DNA of 32,352 bases. It comes from Hydrogenophaga sp. (GTDB lineage Bacteria > Pseudomonadota > Gammaproteobacteria > Burkholderiales > Burkholderiaceae_C). Of the stretch, positions 23,829-31,311 are shown piece after piece. The position numbers and the translations under genes were made by a program. Numbering within the stretch: position 1 is the first letter of the stretch; every line of letters begins with the position of its first letter. The stretch covers positions 1 through 32,352 of the forward strand of contig JAGKSX010000056.1 of assembly GCA_018993155.1 (NCBI GenBank), read 5' to 3'. The notes below the pieces were generated by a model, which saw nothing but the letters and a program-made list of their open reading frames with translations, made no database searches and was not told the origin of the DNA.

Positions 23829-24752
23829 ATGAACCTGCGTCAGATCGAGGTGTTCCGCGCCGTCATGACCACCGGCTCCACCACCGAGGCCGCGCGGCTG
23901 CTGCACGTCTCGCAGCCGGGCATCAGCCGCCTGGTGCGCCACCTGGAGCTGCAGCTGGGCGTGGCCCTGTTCGAGCGCCGCAGCGGCCGGCTGGTGCCCA
24001 CCGCCGAGGCGCGCGAACTGCAGGAGGAAATCGAGAAGGTCTACCGGGGCGTGCAGCACGTGCGCGACGTGGCGGCCCACCTGCGCTTCGGCACGCGCAC
24101 CACGCTGCGCGTGCTCTCCAGCGCCAACACCGCGTTGCAGCTGGTGCCGCGCTGCATCGCCGCGCTGGTGGGCCAGGCCACGACCGCGCGCGTGCTGTTC
24201 GAGTCGCTGCCCACGCGCGAGATCGTCAAGCTGCTGGTGACGGAAGAGGCCGACGTGGCGATCTCCAGCGCGCCGCTGGACCACCCTGCGCTCGACATCG
24301 AGGAGATCGGCCGCTGGGAGCTGCTCTGCGCCTTGCCCGCCGGGCACGCGCTGCTGAAGAAGGCCAGGCCGTCGTTGGCCGAGGTGCTGGCCGGCCGCCT
24401 CGTGGTCTACAGCCCGGAGGCGCCGCAAAGCGCGGTGATCGACCACTGGATCGAATCGCACGGCGTGGCGCGCAACGTGGCGGCCGAGGTGCGCTCGGGC
24501 CTGGCCGCGTGTTCGGTGGCGGCCACCGGCGCGGCCGTGGCCTTCGTGGACGACCTCTCGGCCCGCGCCCACCGGCCCGAAGGCCTGGTGTTCACCGCCT
24601 TGCCGGGTTCACCCACCTTTCCCATCTTCGCGGTGCGCAACCGGCACCGCCCGCTCTCGCGGCTGGGCACCGCTTTCCTGCAGATCGCGCGCGAGCAGCT
24701 GGAGGCCCTGCGTGCGGCGCCGCTGCCGCTGCACAAGGCCGCGCTGCGCTGA
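23829..24752 (+). CDS. LysR-family regulator 2 of the mirror island
   Basis: This 307-residue regulator begins MNLRQIEVFRAVMTTGSTTE, then AARLLHVSQPGISRLVRHLE and LQLGVALFERRSGRL, and is clearly a paralog of the regulator at 16862-17785, with the same length. The effector domain diverges more, which suggests different inducers acting on the same operator type. The ATG at 23829 corresponds to the paralog start; an ATG at 23820 would add three residues. No good ribosome site is visible. It ends 6 bases from the convergent CoA-transferase gene. Confidence 0.92.
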   Translation: MNLRQIEVFRAVMTTGSTTEAARLLHVSQPGISRLVRHLELQLGVALFERRSGRLVPTAEARELQEEIEKVYRGVQHVRDVAAHLRFGTRTTLRVLSSANTALQLVPRCIAALVGQATTARVLFESLPTREIVKLLVTEEADVAISSAPLDHPALDIEEIGRWELLCALPAGHALLKKARPSLAEVLAGRLVVYSPEAPQSAVIDHWIESHGVARNVAAEVRSGLAACSVAATGAAVAFVDDLSARAHRPEGLVFTALPGSPTFPIFAVRNRHRPLSRLGTAFLQIAREQLEALRAAPLPLHKAALR

Positions 24753-24758
24753 GGACGC

Positions 24759-25403
24759 TCAGGCCGCCGCGATCGGCAGGCCCACGAGCCTTTCGAGTTC
24801 GGCGTGTTCCAGGCCCTCGACCTTGTCGATCAGCTTGAGGCCTTCGGGCGTGCAGGCCAGGGTGGCGAGGTCGCTGTAGATGCGCTTGACGCAGCCGATG
24901 CCGGTGAGCGGGTAGCTGCATTGCGCCACCACCTTGCTCGCGCCCTGCTTGGTGAGCAGGTCCATCATCACCCAGGTCTGCTTGGCGCCGATGGCCAGGT
25001 CCATCGCGCCGCCCACCGCCGGGATGGAGCCCGCTTCGCCGGTGCTCCAGTTGGCCAGGTCGCCGGTGGCCGAGACCTGGAAGGCGCCGAGCACGCAGAT
25101 GTCCAGGTGGCCGCCGCGCATCATGGCGAAGCTGTCGGCGTGGTGGAAGAACACGCCGCCGGGCAGCAGCGTCACCGGCTGCTTGCCGGCGTTGATGAGG
25201 TCGTAGTCTTCCTCGCCCGCGGCCGGTGCCGGGCCCATGCCCAGGATGCCGTTCTCGCTGTGCAGCACCACCTCGATGCCCGGGGGCAGGTGGTTGGCCA
25301 CCAGCGTGGGCTGGCCGATGCCGAGGTTCACGTAGGCGCCGTCGTGGATGTCCTGCGCCACGCGGTGCGCGAGTTCGTCCTTGGTTCTCCGGGTGTAGCT
25401 CAT
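24759..25403 (-). CDS. pcaJ: 3-oxoadipate CoA-transferase, subunit B
   Basis: This 214-residue beta subunit of a family I CoA-transferase carries the catalytic glutamate in the motif HSENGILGMG, after YVNLGIGQPTLVANHLP. Together with subunit A it moves CoA from succinyl-CoA to 3-oxoadipate (or acetoacetate; sequence alone does not separate PcaIJ from ScoAB). The neighbouring maleylacetate reductase and hydroxyquinol dioxygenase, which form 3-oxoadipate, favour the oxoadipate assignment. It follows subunit A by 10 bases. A thiolase (PcaF) for the next step is not in the window. Confidence 0.87.
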   Translation of the reverse strand: MSYTRRTKDELAHRVAQDIHDGAYVNLGIGQPTLVANHLPPGIEVVLHSENGILGMGPAPAAGEEDYDLINAGKQPVTLLPGGVFFHHADSFAMMRGGHLDICVLGAFQVSATGDLANWSTGEAGSIPAVGGAMDLAIGAKQTWVMMDLLTKQGASKVVAQCSYPLTGIGCVKRIYSDLATLACTPEGLKLIDKVEGLEHAELERLVGLPIAAA

Positions 25404-25413
25404 GGGGTCTTCC

Positions 25414-26130
25414 TCAGGCGGCGGTCTTGAAGCCGCCGGCCTGCGTGGCCACGCGGGGAATGCGCACCACGGCGCTCACGTGAATGCCGGGCGTCACCAC
25501 CGCCTCGGGGTCGAAGCTGCCGAGTTCGGCGAACTCATACACGCTGGCGATGGTGCGCTTCGCGGCGGTGGCCATCACCGGGCCGAAATTGCGCGCGGCC
25601 TTGCGGTAGGTGAGGTTGCCCCAGCGGTCGCCGCGCTCGGCCTTGATGAGCGCCACGTCGCCGAAGATCGGGTACTCCAGCACATAGGCCTTGCCATTGA
25701 TCACGCGCGTTTCCTTGGGCGAACCGTCTGCGTTCTTCGCGAGCTCGGTGCCGAAGCCGGTGGGCGTGAAGAAGGCGCCGATGCCGGCCCCAGCGGCGCG
25801 CAGGCGCTCGGCCAGGTTGCCTTGCGGCACCAGCTCGAGTTCGAGTTTTCCGCTGCGGTAGAGCGCGTCGAACACATGGCTGTCGGCCTGGCGCGGGAAG
25901 CTGCAGATCACCTTGCGCACGCGCCCGGCCTTGAGCAGCGCGGCCAGGCCGGTGTCGCCGTTGCCGGCGTTGTTGTTGACCACGGTGAGCTCGCGCGCGC
26001 CCTGGTCGATCAGGCCGTCGATGAGTTCACCCGGAATGCCGGCGGTGCCGAAACCGCCGATGAGCACGGTGGCGCCGTCTTCGATGCCGGTGAGCGCCTC
26101 GGCGACCGAGGCGGCGATCTTGTTGATCAC
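25414..26130 (-). CDS. pcaI: 3-oxoadipate CoA-transferase, subunit A
   Basis: This 238-residue alpha subunit of a family I CoA-transferase has the CoA-binding motif VLIGGFGTAGIPGELIDGL near residue 22 and VVNNNAGNGDTGLAALLKAG. VLEYPIFGDVALIKAERGDRWGNLTYRKAARNF is typical of PcaI/ScoA. The start is a GTG at 26130 preceded by AAGGAGAA. It is divergent from maleylacetate reductase; the 142-base gap holds a GAAAA-N4-TTTTC motif shared with the hydroxyquinol dioxygenase promoter region, suggesting co-regulation. Confidence 0.87.
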   Translation of the reverse strand: MINKIAASVAEALTGIEDGATVLIGGFGTAGIPGELIDGLIDQGARELTVVNNNAGNGDTGLAALLKAGRVRKVICSFPRQADSHVFDALYRSGKLELELVPQGNLAERLRAAGAGIGAFFTPTGFGTELAKNADGSPKETRVINGKAYVLEYPIFGDVALIKAERGDRWGNLTYRKAARNFGPVMATAAKRTIASVYEFAELGSFDPEAVVTPGIHVSAVVRIPRVATQAGGFKTAA

Positions 26131-26206
26131 GGAAGTTCTCCTTCAGGGGGTGCCCGCGCATTGTGTCAGCGAAAGGACCGCCATTTCGCGCCCACATTTC
26201 CCTCTG

Positions 26207-26222
26207 CGGAAAACTGATTTTC
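26207..26222. promoter_or_regulatory. Putative operator, GAAAA-N4-TTTTC, between pcaI and maleylacetate reductase
   Basis: The sequence CGGAAAACTGATTTTC has a dyad with 5-base arms. It matches, at 13 of 16 positions, CGGAAAAGTCATTTTT at 29337-29352. Both are AT-rich islands in divergent gaps of hydroxyquinol pathway genes. A likely reader is the LysR protein at 28384-29313; that link is inference. Confidence 0.5.
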
Positions 26223-26272
26223 AGGTGCCCCGCCACGCGCCGGGGCCGGCAGACGCTGCCATCATTCGCACC

Positions 26273-27331
26273 ATGAAATCCTTCATCTACCAGAACCTGC
26301 CGGCGCGCGTGGTCTTCGGCGCCGGCTCGCTGGCCCAGCTGCCGCGCGAGATGGATGCCCTGGGCGCGGCGCGCGCGCTGGTGCTCAGCACCCCCGAGCA
26401 GCGCGCCTCGGCCGAGCACGTGGCGGCGCTGCTTGGCGCGCGGGCCACCGGCATCTTCGACCGCGCGGTGATGCACGTGCCGATCGAGACCGCGCGCGAA
26501 GCCCGCGAGGTGGCGCGCCAGCTGGGCGCGGACTGCGCCGTGGCCATCGGCGGCGGCTCCACCACCGGCCTGGGCAAGGCCATCGCGCTCGACTCGGGCC
26601 TGCCCATCGTCGCCATCCCCACCACCTACGCGGGCTCGGAGATGACGCCCATCTACGGCATCACCGAAGCCGGCCTGAAGAAAACCGGCAAGGACCCGCG
26701 CGTGCTGCCGCGCACGGTGATCTACGACCCCGAGCTGTCCCTGGGCCTGCCCGTGGCGATGAGCGTGACCAGTGGCATCAACGCCATCGCGCACGCGGCC
26801 GAAGGCCTGTACGCGACCGACGCCAACCCCATCATCGACCTCATGGCCGAAGAGGGCATCGCCGCGCTGGGCCGCGCGCTGCCGCGCATCCACGCGCAGC
26901 CGACGGACGCCCAGGCGCGCTCGGACGCGCTGTACGGCGCCTGGCTCTGCGGCACCGTGCTCGGCACGGTGGGCATGGCCCTGCACCACAAGCTCTGCCA
27001 TACCCTGGGCGGCAGCTTCAACCTGCCGCACGCCGAGACCCACACCATCGTGCTGCCGCATGCCCTGGCCTACAACGCGGCGGCGGCCCCGCAAGCCATG
27101 GAGCGCATCCGCCGCGCCCTGGGCGGGGCGAGCGCGGCGCAGGCGGTGTACGACCTCGCCAAGATCAACGGCGCGCCCGTGGCGCTGAAAGACATCGGCA
27201 TGAAGGCCGACGACCTCGACAAGGCCTGCGAGATCGCGATGAGCAACCAGTACCCCAACCCCAGGCCGCTGGAGCGGGGCGCGATCCGGCTGCTGCTGCA
27301 GGACGCGTTCGAGGGCGTTCGGCCCGGGTGA
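26273..27331 (+). CDS. Maleylacetate reductase
   Basis: This 352-residue iron-alcohol-dehydrogenase-fold enzyme reduces maleylacetate to 3-oxoadipate with NAD(P)H, the step after ring cleavage of hydroxyquinol. The start FIYQNLPARVVFGAGSLAQLP, the nucleotide-binding CAVAIGGGSTTGLGKAIAL, AIPTTYAGSEMTPIYGITE and the histidine-rich MALHHKLCHTLGGSFNLPHAETH are typical; the length equals the family norm. The ATG at 26273 starts at the conserved N-terminus; the frame is open further upstream into pcaI but is not used. It feeds 3-oxoadipate to the divergent CoA-transferase. Confidence 0.93.
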   Translation: MKSFIYQNLPARVVFGAGSLAQLPREMDALGAARALVLSTPEQRASAEHVAALLGARATGIFDRAVMHVPIETAREAREVARQLGADCAVAIGGGSTTGLGKAIALDSGLPIVAIPTTYAGSEMTPIYGITEAGLKKTGKDPRVLPRTVIYDPELSLGLPVAMSVTSGINAIAHAAEGLYATDANPIIDLMAEEGIAALGRALPRIHAQPTDAQARSDALYGAWLCGTVLGTVGMALHHKLCHTLGGSFNLPHAETHTIVLPHALAYNAAAAPQAMERIRRALGGASAAQAVYDLAKINGAPVALKDIGMKADDLDKACEIAMSNQYPNPRPLERGAIRLLLQDAFEGVRPG

Positions 27332-27335
27332 TGGG

Positions 27336-27854
27336 TTAGCGCAGGGCCTTGGTCAGCAGATCCACATACGCCCCTCCCACCAGCTGCGAGGGCGCGATGC
27401 CGAGGTCGGCCATCAGCCGGTGCGCTTCGCGCACGCCGGCTTCCAGCGGCTCGCCGTCTTCCAGCACCACCTCCAGTTCCAGGAACTCGCCCAGGCCCTG
27501 CACCTTGTCGAGGTGGATGCGGGTGCGCCCCAGCAGGTACAGCGTGCGGTCCTTGACGACGCGGCCGATCTCGCCGTGCGCCAGCGTGAGGGCTTCGCGC
27601 AGGCTGGCCGGGCTGGCGGTGGGCGAGTGCATGTAGAACGATTCCTTGGGGCCTTGCCGGTCGGTGCGGCGGTAGAAGATCAGCTCGCCTTGCGTTTCTG
27701 AAAACACGCGCAGCTTGAGGCGGCCGTTGTCGCAGCGGAAGAAGGTGTCGTCCTGCGCGATGGCGATGGGGCCGTGGTCGGCCAGGGCGGCTGCCTTGGC
27801 GGCGACGGCGCTGAAGTTGTCCAGGCGGGCTTTGATCTCGACGTTTCTCGGCAT
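27336..27854 (-). CDS. CYTH-domain protein (class IV adenylate cyclase / triphosphatase-like)
   Basis: This 172-residue protein has a CYTH triphosphate tunnel fold. The N-terminal PRNVEIKARL supplies the EIK metal and phosphate motif, with Asn in place of the first Glu of ExExK. DDTFFRCDNGRLKLRVF and the late GEFLELEVVLEDGE with an acidic cluster are typical. Members are adenylate cyclases, thiamine triphosphatases or inorganic triphosphatases; the exact activity cannot be told. It is convergent with maleylacetate reductase (4 bases apart) and follows the acetyltransferase by 21 bases. A link to aromatic catabolism is not evident. Confidence 0.85.
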   Translation of the reverse strand: MPRNVEIKARLDNFSAVAAKAAALADHGPIAIAQDDTFFRCDNGRLKLRVFSETQGELIFYRRTDRQGPKESFYMHSPTASPASLREALTLAHGEIGRVVKDRTLYLLGRTRIHLDKVQGLGEFLELEVVLEDGEPLEAGVREAHRLMADLGIAPSQLVGGAYVDLLTKALR

Positions 27855-27875
27855 GGTGGGGCGATGGCGTGTGGG

Positions 27876-28358
27876 TCAGGCCGCAGCCTGGGGTGGTGCA
27901 AGGCGTTTTCGCATCAACGCGTTCGGGATGATGACACCCGCGCGCACGGGAAAGCGCTGCTCCACGACCTCGAACCCGAAGCGGGCGAAGAAGGGCTGCG
28001 CGGTTCGGCTGACGTCCGCCGTGAGTTCGGCGATGCCCTGGCGGGCCGCCTCTTCGTGTATCCGCCGCATGAGACAGCGCCCCACACCCTGGCGAGGAAA
28101 GTCGGCGGACACGAAGAAGTGATCGATGTAGCCGCTGGGTTGCAGGTCGGCATAGCCGGCGATCACGCCGTCGACCTCGGCCACGAAAGGCCGAAGGTGG
28201 CGCATCTTGATGGCCCACGGCCCCGGGTCCTGCCGGTCCGGCGCCCAGGCCTGGACCTGCCCGGGCGTGTAGTCGCGCGACGCCACGCGGTGGATGGCCT
28301 CGCGGTGCACGCGGTAGAGGGCCGCTTCGTCGCCGGGCTGGAAAGGGCGGATGTTCAT
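27876..28358 (-). CDS. GNAT-family N-acetyltransferase
   Basis: This 160-residue acetyltransferase starts NIRPFQPGDEAALYRVHREAIH and has the acetyl-CoA pyrophosphate loop in FVSADFPRQGVGRCLMRRIHEEA (Q/RxxGxG type). The C-terminal FFARFGFEVVEQ is the usual motif B end. The acceptor is unknown. It lies 25 bases after the LysR gene in the same direction and ahead of the CYTH gene, so the three may be one transcript. Confidence 0.87.
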   Translation of the reverse strand: MNIRPFQPGDEAALYRVHREAIHRVASRDYTPGQVQAWAPDRQDPGPWAIKMRHLRPFVAEVDGVIAGYADLQPSGYIDHFFVSADFPRQGVGRCLMRRIHEEAARQGIAELTADVSRTAQPFFARFGFEVVEQRFPVRAGVIIPNALMRKRLAPPQAAA

Positions 28359-28383
28359 CGTGCGATGGCGCTCTGCGAGACGG

Positions 28384-29313
28384 TCAGTAGACGGAGAAGC
28401 GGCCGGTCCACTTGCGCTCGTAGTCCATCTTCTCGAAGTGCGCGGCCATGAAGTCGATGAAGGTGCGCACCTTGGCGCTGAGGTGCTTGCGGCTGGGGTA
28501 GGCCAGGTTGACGGTGAGGCGAGGCAGGTCCCAGTCGTCGAGCATGGGCACCAGGCGGCCGGCGACGATGTCGTCGTAGACGATGTAGCTGGGCTGGACC
28601 AGGATCCCCATGCCGTCGAGCGCGGCGGCGCGCAGGATCTGGCCGTCGTTGCTCTCCAGCAGGCCCTTCACGTTGATGGTCTGCTGCTCGTCGCCGCGTG
28701 TGAAGCGCAGTTCATTGGGGTTGTTGGCGTGCGTGTAGATCAGCAGCTTGTGCCGGTGCAGCTCGTCGATCGTGCGCGGCACGCCGTGGCGCGACAGGTA
28801 GGCCGGCGACGCCGTGAGGATGCGCCGCGTGCCCGCGAGCCGGCGGATGGTGATGTTGGAGTCGGGCTCGTATTCGCGGTTGCGGATCGCCACGTCGATG
28901 TTGTTGTCGATGATGTCCAGGTAGCGGTTGGCCGATTCCACGTGGACCGACACGTTGGGGTAGCGCTCGGTGTACTCGCGCAGCAGCGGTGCGATGTGGT
29001 GCATGGAGAACGAGAGCGAGGCGGTGACGCGCAGCACGCCGGTGGGGTTGAGCGCGGCCGCGTTCACGGTGGACTCGGCGTCGCGCAGGTCGGCCAGGAT
29101 GGCGCGCGAGCGCTGGAAGAACTCCTGCCCCGTGTCGGTGAGGTAGAGGCGGCGCGTGTTGCGCTCCACCAGGCGCACGCCCAGGCGTGTCTCCAGCGCG
29201 GCCAGGTGGCGGCTCGCGCTGGCGTTGGACAAATTGAGCAGCTCGGCCGCGCGGCTCAGGCTGCCGGTCTCGGCCACCTGCACGAACAGTTCGATCTCGG
29301 TCCAGCGGTCCAT
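28384..29313 (-). CDS. LysR-family regulator, probably of the hydroxyquinol genes
   Basis: This 309-residue LysR regulator is of the CrgA-like subgroup: MDRWTEIELFVQVAETGSLS, LLNLSNASASRHLAALETRLG and VERNTRRLYLTDTG. The effector domain includes VTASLSFSMHHIAPLLREY and DNNIDVAIRNREYEPDSNI. It is unrelated in detail to the two island regulators. I start at the ATG at 29313 preceded by AGGAGAC; in-frame upstream codons lie inside the dioxygenase promoter. It is divergent from hydroxyquinol 1,2-dioxygenase, so it is the natural candidate for the regulator of that operon and, by the shared motif, of the maleylacetate reductase and CoA-transferase genes. Confidence 0.9.
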   Translation of the reverse strand: MDRWTEIELFVQVAETGSLSRAAELLNLSNASASRHLAALETRLGVRLVERNTRRLYLTDTGQEFFQRSRAILADLRDAESTVNAAALNPTGVLRVTASLSFSMHHIAPLLREYTERYPNVSVHVESANRYLDIIDNNIDVAIRNREYEPDSNITIRRLAGTRRILTASPAYLSRHGVPRTIDELHRHKLLIYTHANNPNELRFTRGDEQQTINVKGLLESNDGQILRAAALDGMGILVQPSYIVYDDIVAGRLVPMLDDWDLPRLTVNLAYPSRKHLSAKVRTFIDFMAAHFEKMDYERKWTGRFSVY

Positions 29314-29336
29314 GGTCTCCTCTTTGTTGCGCCTGA

Positions 29337-29352
29337 CGGAAAAGTCATTTTT
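29337..29352. promoter_or_regulatory. Putative operator, GAAAA-N4-TTTTT, upstream of hydroxyquinol dioxygenase
   Basis: The sequence CGGAAAAGTCATTTTT stands in the divergent gap between the LysR gene and the dioxygenase gene. It matches the motif at 26207-26222 in core and spacing. Its centre is about 24 bases upstream of the LysR start codon. Confidence 0.5.
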
Positions 29353-29416
29353 GCCGCAGGTCTTTTTCGGGGTCTCCCAAGGCCGTACATTGTGCCGGCA
29401 CTCCCGGAGACCACGC

Positions 29417-30283
29417 TTGAGAAACCTCGACCAGTACAACATCACCCAGGCGGTGCTCGCGCGCATGGCGAACACGCCGGACCCGCGCCTGAAACAGATC
29501 ATGACCAGCCTGGTGCAGCACCTGCACGCCTTCGCGCGCGAAGTGAAGCTGACCGAGGCCGAGTGGAAGGCCGGCATCGACTTCCTCACCGCCACCGGCC
29601 ACCAATGCACCCACCAGCGGCAGGAATTCATCCTGCTCTCGGACGTGCTGGGGCTGTCCATGCTCACGGTGGCGCAGAACAACGACAAGCCCGCCGGCTG
29701 CACCGAGGCCACGGTGTTCGGGCCCTTCCACGTGGAAGGCGCGCCGCACTACGAGCATGGCGCCGACGTGGCCAACGGCGCGGCCGGCACGCCTTGCCTG
29801 GTGCGCGGCAGCGTGCGCGCGCTCGATGGCACACCGGTGGCCGATGCCGTGATCGACGTGTGGCAGGCCGATGCCGAGGGCATGTACGACGTGCAGCGCA
29901 CCGACCTGCCCGAGGCCCAGGGCCGGGGCGTGCTGCGCAGTGGCCCCGACGGCCGCTTTCACTTCCAGAGCGTGGTGGCCGAGCCGTACCCGATTCCCGA
30001 CGACGGACCCGTGGGCGACATGCTGCGCGCCACCGGCCGCCACCCCTGGCGCCCGGCGCACCTGCATTTCATGATCCAGGCGCCCGGCTACGAAACCCTG
30101 GTGACGCACGTGTTCCGCGACGGTGGCGAGTACCTCGACTCGGATGTGGTCTTCGGCGTGCGCCAGTCGCTGGTGGCCGACTGGGTTCAGCAGCCCGATG
30201 GCACCCACACGCTGGACTTCGACTTCGTGCTCAACCGCGCCAAACCCGCCACCGCCACCGCCACCGCCACCCGCGCCACATGA
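29417..30283 (+). CDS. Hydroxyquinol 1,2-dioxygenase (intradiol)
   Basis: This 288-residue non-heme iron(III) enzyme cleaves hydroxyquinol (1,2,4-trihydroxybenzene) to maleylacetate. The iron ligands of intradiol dioxygenases are visible: Tyr157 (GMYDVQ), Tyr191 (EPYPIPDDGPVG), His215 and His217 (WRPAHLHFM). The N-terminal dimerisation helices, including MTSLVQHLHAFAREVKLTEAEW and QEFILLSDVLGLSM, are typical. The start is a TTG at 29417, six bases after GGAGA; there is no ATG in a suitable place. The C-terminus ends in Ala-Thr repeats from a (GCCACC)4 tract. The stop overlaps the next ATG (ATGA). Confidence 0.93.
   Translation: MRNLDQYNITQAVLARMANTPDPRLKQIMTSLVQHLHAFAREVKLTEAEWKAGIDFLTATGHQCTHQRQEFILLSDVLGLSMLTVAQNNDKPAGCTEATVFGPFHVEGAPHYEHGADVANGAAGTPCLVRGSVRALDGTPVADAVIDVWQADAEGMYDVQRTDLPEAQGRGVLRSGPDGRFHFQSVVAEPYPIPDDGPVGDMLRATGRHPWRPAHLHFMIQAPGYETLVTHVFRDGGEYLDSDVVFGVRQSLVADWVQQPDGTHTLDFDFVLNRAKPATATATATRAT
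30248..30271. repeat. (GCCACC)4 hexanucleotide tandem repeat
   Basis: Four exact copies of GCCACC encode an Ala-Thr run at the C-terminus of the dioxygenase, a few codons before its stop. Slippage would change length in units of two residues without a frameshift. Confidence 0.9.
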
Positions 30284-30582
30284 TCAAACACATCGTCATG
30301 TGGAACGTGAGCGGCGAGACCGCCGTGGCCAAGGCGCACAACGCCCAGCGGCTCAAGCGCGCCTTCGAAGGCCTGCGCGAGCAGATCCCCGGCCTGCTGC
30401 GGCTGGAGATCGGCCTGGACGAAAGCGGCGTGGACTACGCCTGCGACGCTGTGCTCTACGCCGAATTCGAGTCGCGCCAGGCCCTCGACGACTACGCCCG
30501 CCACCCTGCGCACACCCGCGTGCGCCACGAGCTGGAAGGCGTGCGCACCGCGCGCCACCAGGTCGACTTCGAAACCCTTTGA
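30280..30582 (+). CDS. Dabb (stress-responsive alpha/beta-barrel) protein
   Basis: This 100-residue protein is a single Dabb domain (dimeric alpha-beta barrel): MIKHIVMWNVSG, REQIPGLLRLEIGLD, DYACDAVLYAEFESRQALDDYARHPAHTRVRHELE and a final VDFETL, all standard family positions, including the conserved His in HPAH. Related dimeric barrels include muconolactone-type isomerases and olivetolic acid cyclase, so an isomerase or cyclase role on a pathway intermediate is possible but unproven. The ATG overlaps the dioxygenase stop, so the two are translationally coupled. The gene is short but its pattern is unambiguous. Confidence 0.88.
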   Translation: MIKHIVMWNVSGETAVAKAHNAQRLKRAFEGLREQIPGLLRLEIGLDESGVDYACDAVLYAEFESRQALDDYARHPAHTRVRHELEGVRTARHQVDFETL

Positions 30583-30611
30583 ATCACCGCAACCCCCCGA
30601 GGAGACAAACC

Positions 30612-31247
30612 ATGATCGAACAACAACTCAAAGACGAACTGCTGATCCGCCAGATGGTGGAGCGCTGGGCCGTGTGGCGCGATGCCGGCGACTGGGACCG
30701 CTTCGCCACCGTGTGGCACCCCCGGGGCGTGATGATGGCCACCTGGTTCCAGGGCCCGTTCGCCGACTTCATCCGCGTCACGCAGGAAGGCTGGGCCAAG
30801 GGCGTGAGCATCCTGCATTTCCTGGGCGGCTCGGCGATCGAGGTGGCGGGCGACCGCGCCATCGCGCAGACCAAGATGACCATCTCGCAGCGCGGCATGG
30901 TCGACGGCGCCAACGGCCCCGTGATGTGCGACGTGGTCTGCACCGGCCGCTTCTACGACTTCGTGGTGCGCGAAAAAGGCGAGTGGAAGCTGCTGCACCG
31001 CCAGCCCATCTACGAAAAAGACCGCATCGACCCGATCGACTCCACCGCCGTGCTCGCGCTCGACCAGCAAGCCCTGGCCAGAATGCCCGAGGGCTACCGC
31101 CACCTGGCCTACATCCAGACCCGCATCGGCTACACGGTGAAGATGGACATGCCCATGCTCAAGGGCCCTGAGGTGGACGAGCTCTACCGCCGTGGCGCGC
31201 GCTGGCTGGCCGGCGGCGAGCTGGAGCGCGAAGTGAACCCGGGCTGA
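30612..31247 (+). CDS. NTF2-like / SnoaL-type protein
   Basis: This 211-residue protein has a cone-shaped NTF2-like fold: KDELLIRQMVERWAVWRDAGDWDRFATVWHPRGVM is the usual SnoaL-like start, and GRFYDFVVREKGEWKLLHRQPIYEKDRI the usual sheet end. It is longer than a minimal SnoaL domain by a C-terminal region of about 60 residues. Such proteins act as dehydratases, isomerases, or small subunits of ring-hydroxylating oxygenases. Here it follows the Dabb gene by 29 bases with an AGGAGAC site, in the hydroxyquinol operon. No large oxygenase subunit is visible in the window; one may follow to the right. Confidence 0.85.
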   Translation: MIEQQLKDELLIRQMVERWAVWRDAGDWDRFATVWHPRGVMMATWFQGPFADFIRVTQEGWAKGVSILHFLGGSAIEVAGDRAIAQTKMTISQRGMVDGANGPVMCDVVCTGRFYDFVVREKGEWKLLHRQPIYEKDRIDPIDSTAVLALDQQALARMPEGYRHLAYIQTRIGYTVKMDMPMLKGPEVDELYRRGARWLAGGELEREVNPG

Positions 31248-31311
31248 GTTTCATGCGGCGGGCGCGGGCCGCCGTCCAACCGCGCCAGACACCACAACAA
31301 GGAGACAAGAC

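Noticed and set aside
28351-29600. Upstream extension of the Dabb frame to a 743-residue protein
   Set aside because: The extension is antisense to the LysR gene and then out of frame across the dioxygenase. Only the last 100 residues have Dabb character, and they begin at an ATG coupled to the dioxygenase stop.
30248-30271. The (GCCACC)4 tract as a phase-variation switch
   Set aside because: The unit is six bases, so slippage cannot shift the frame; it only alters an Ala-Thr tail.
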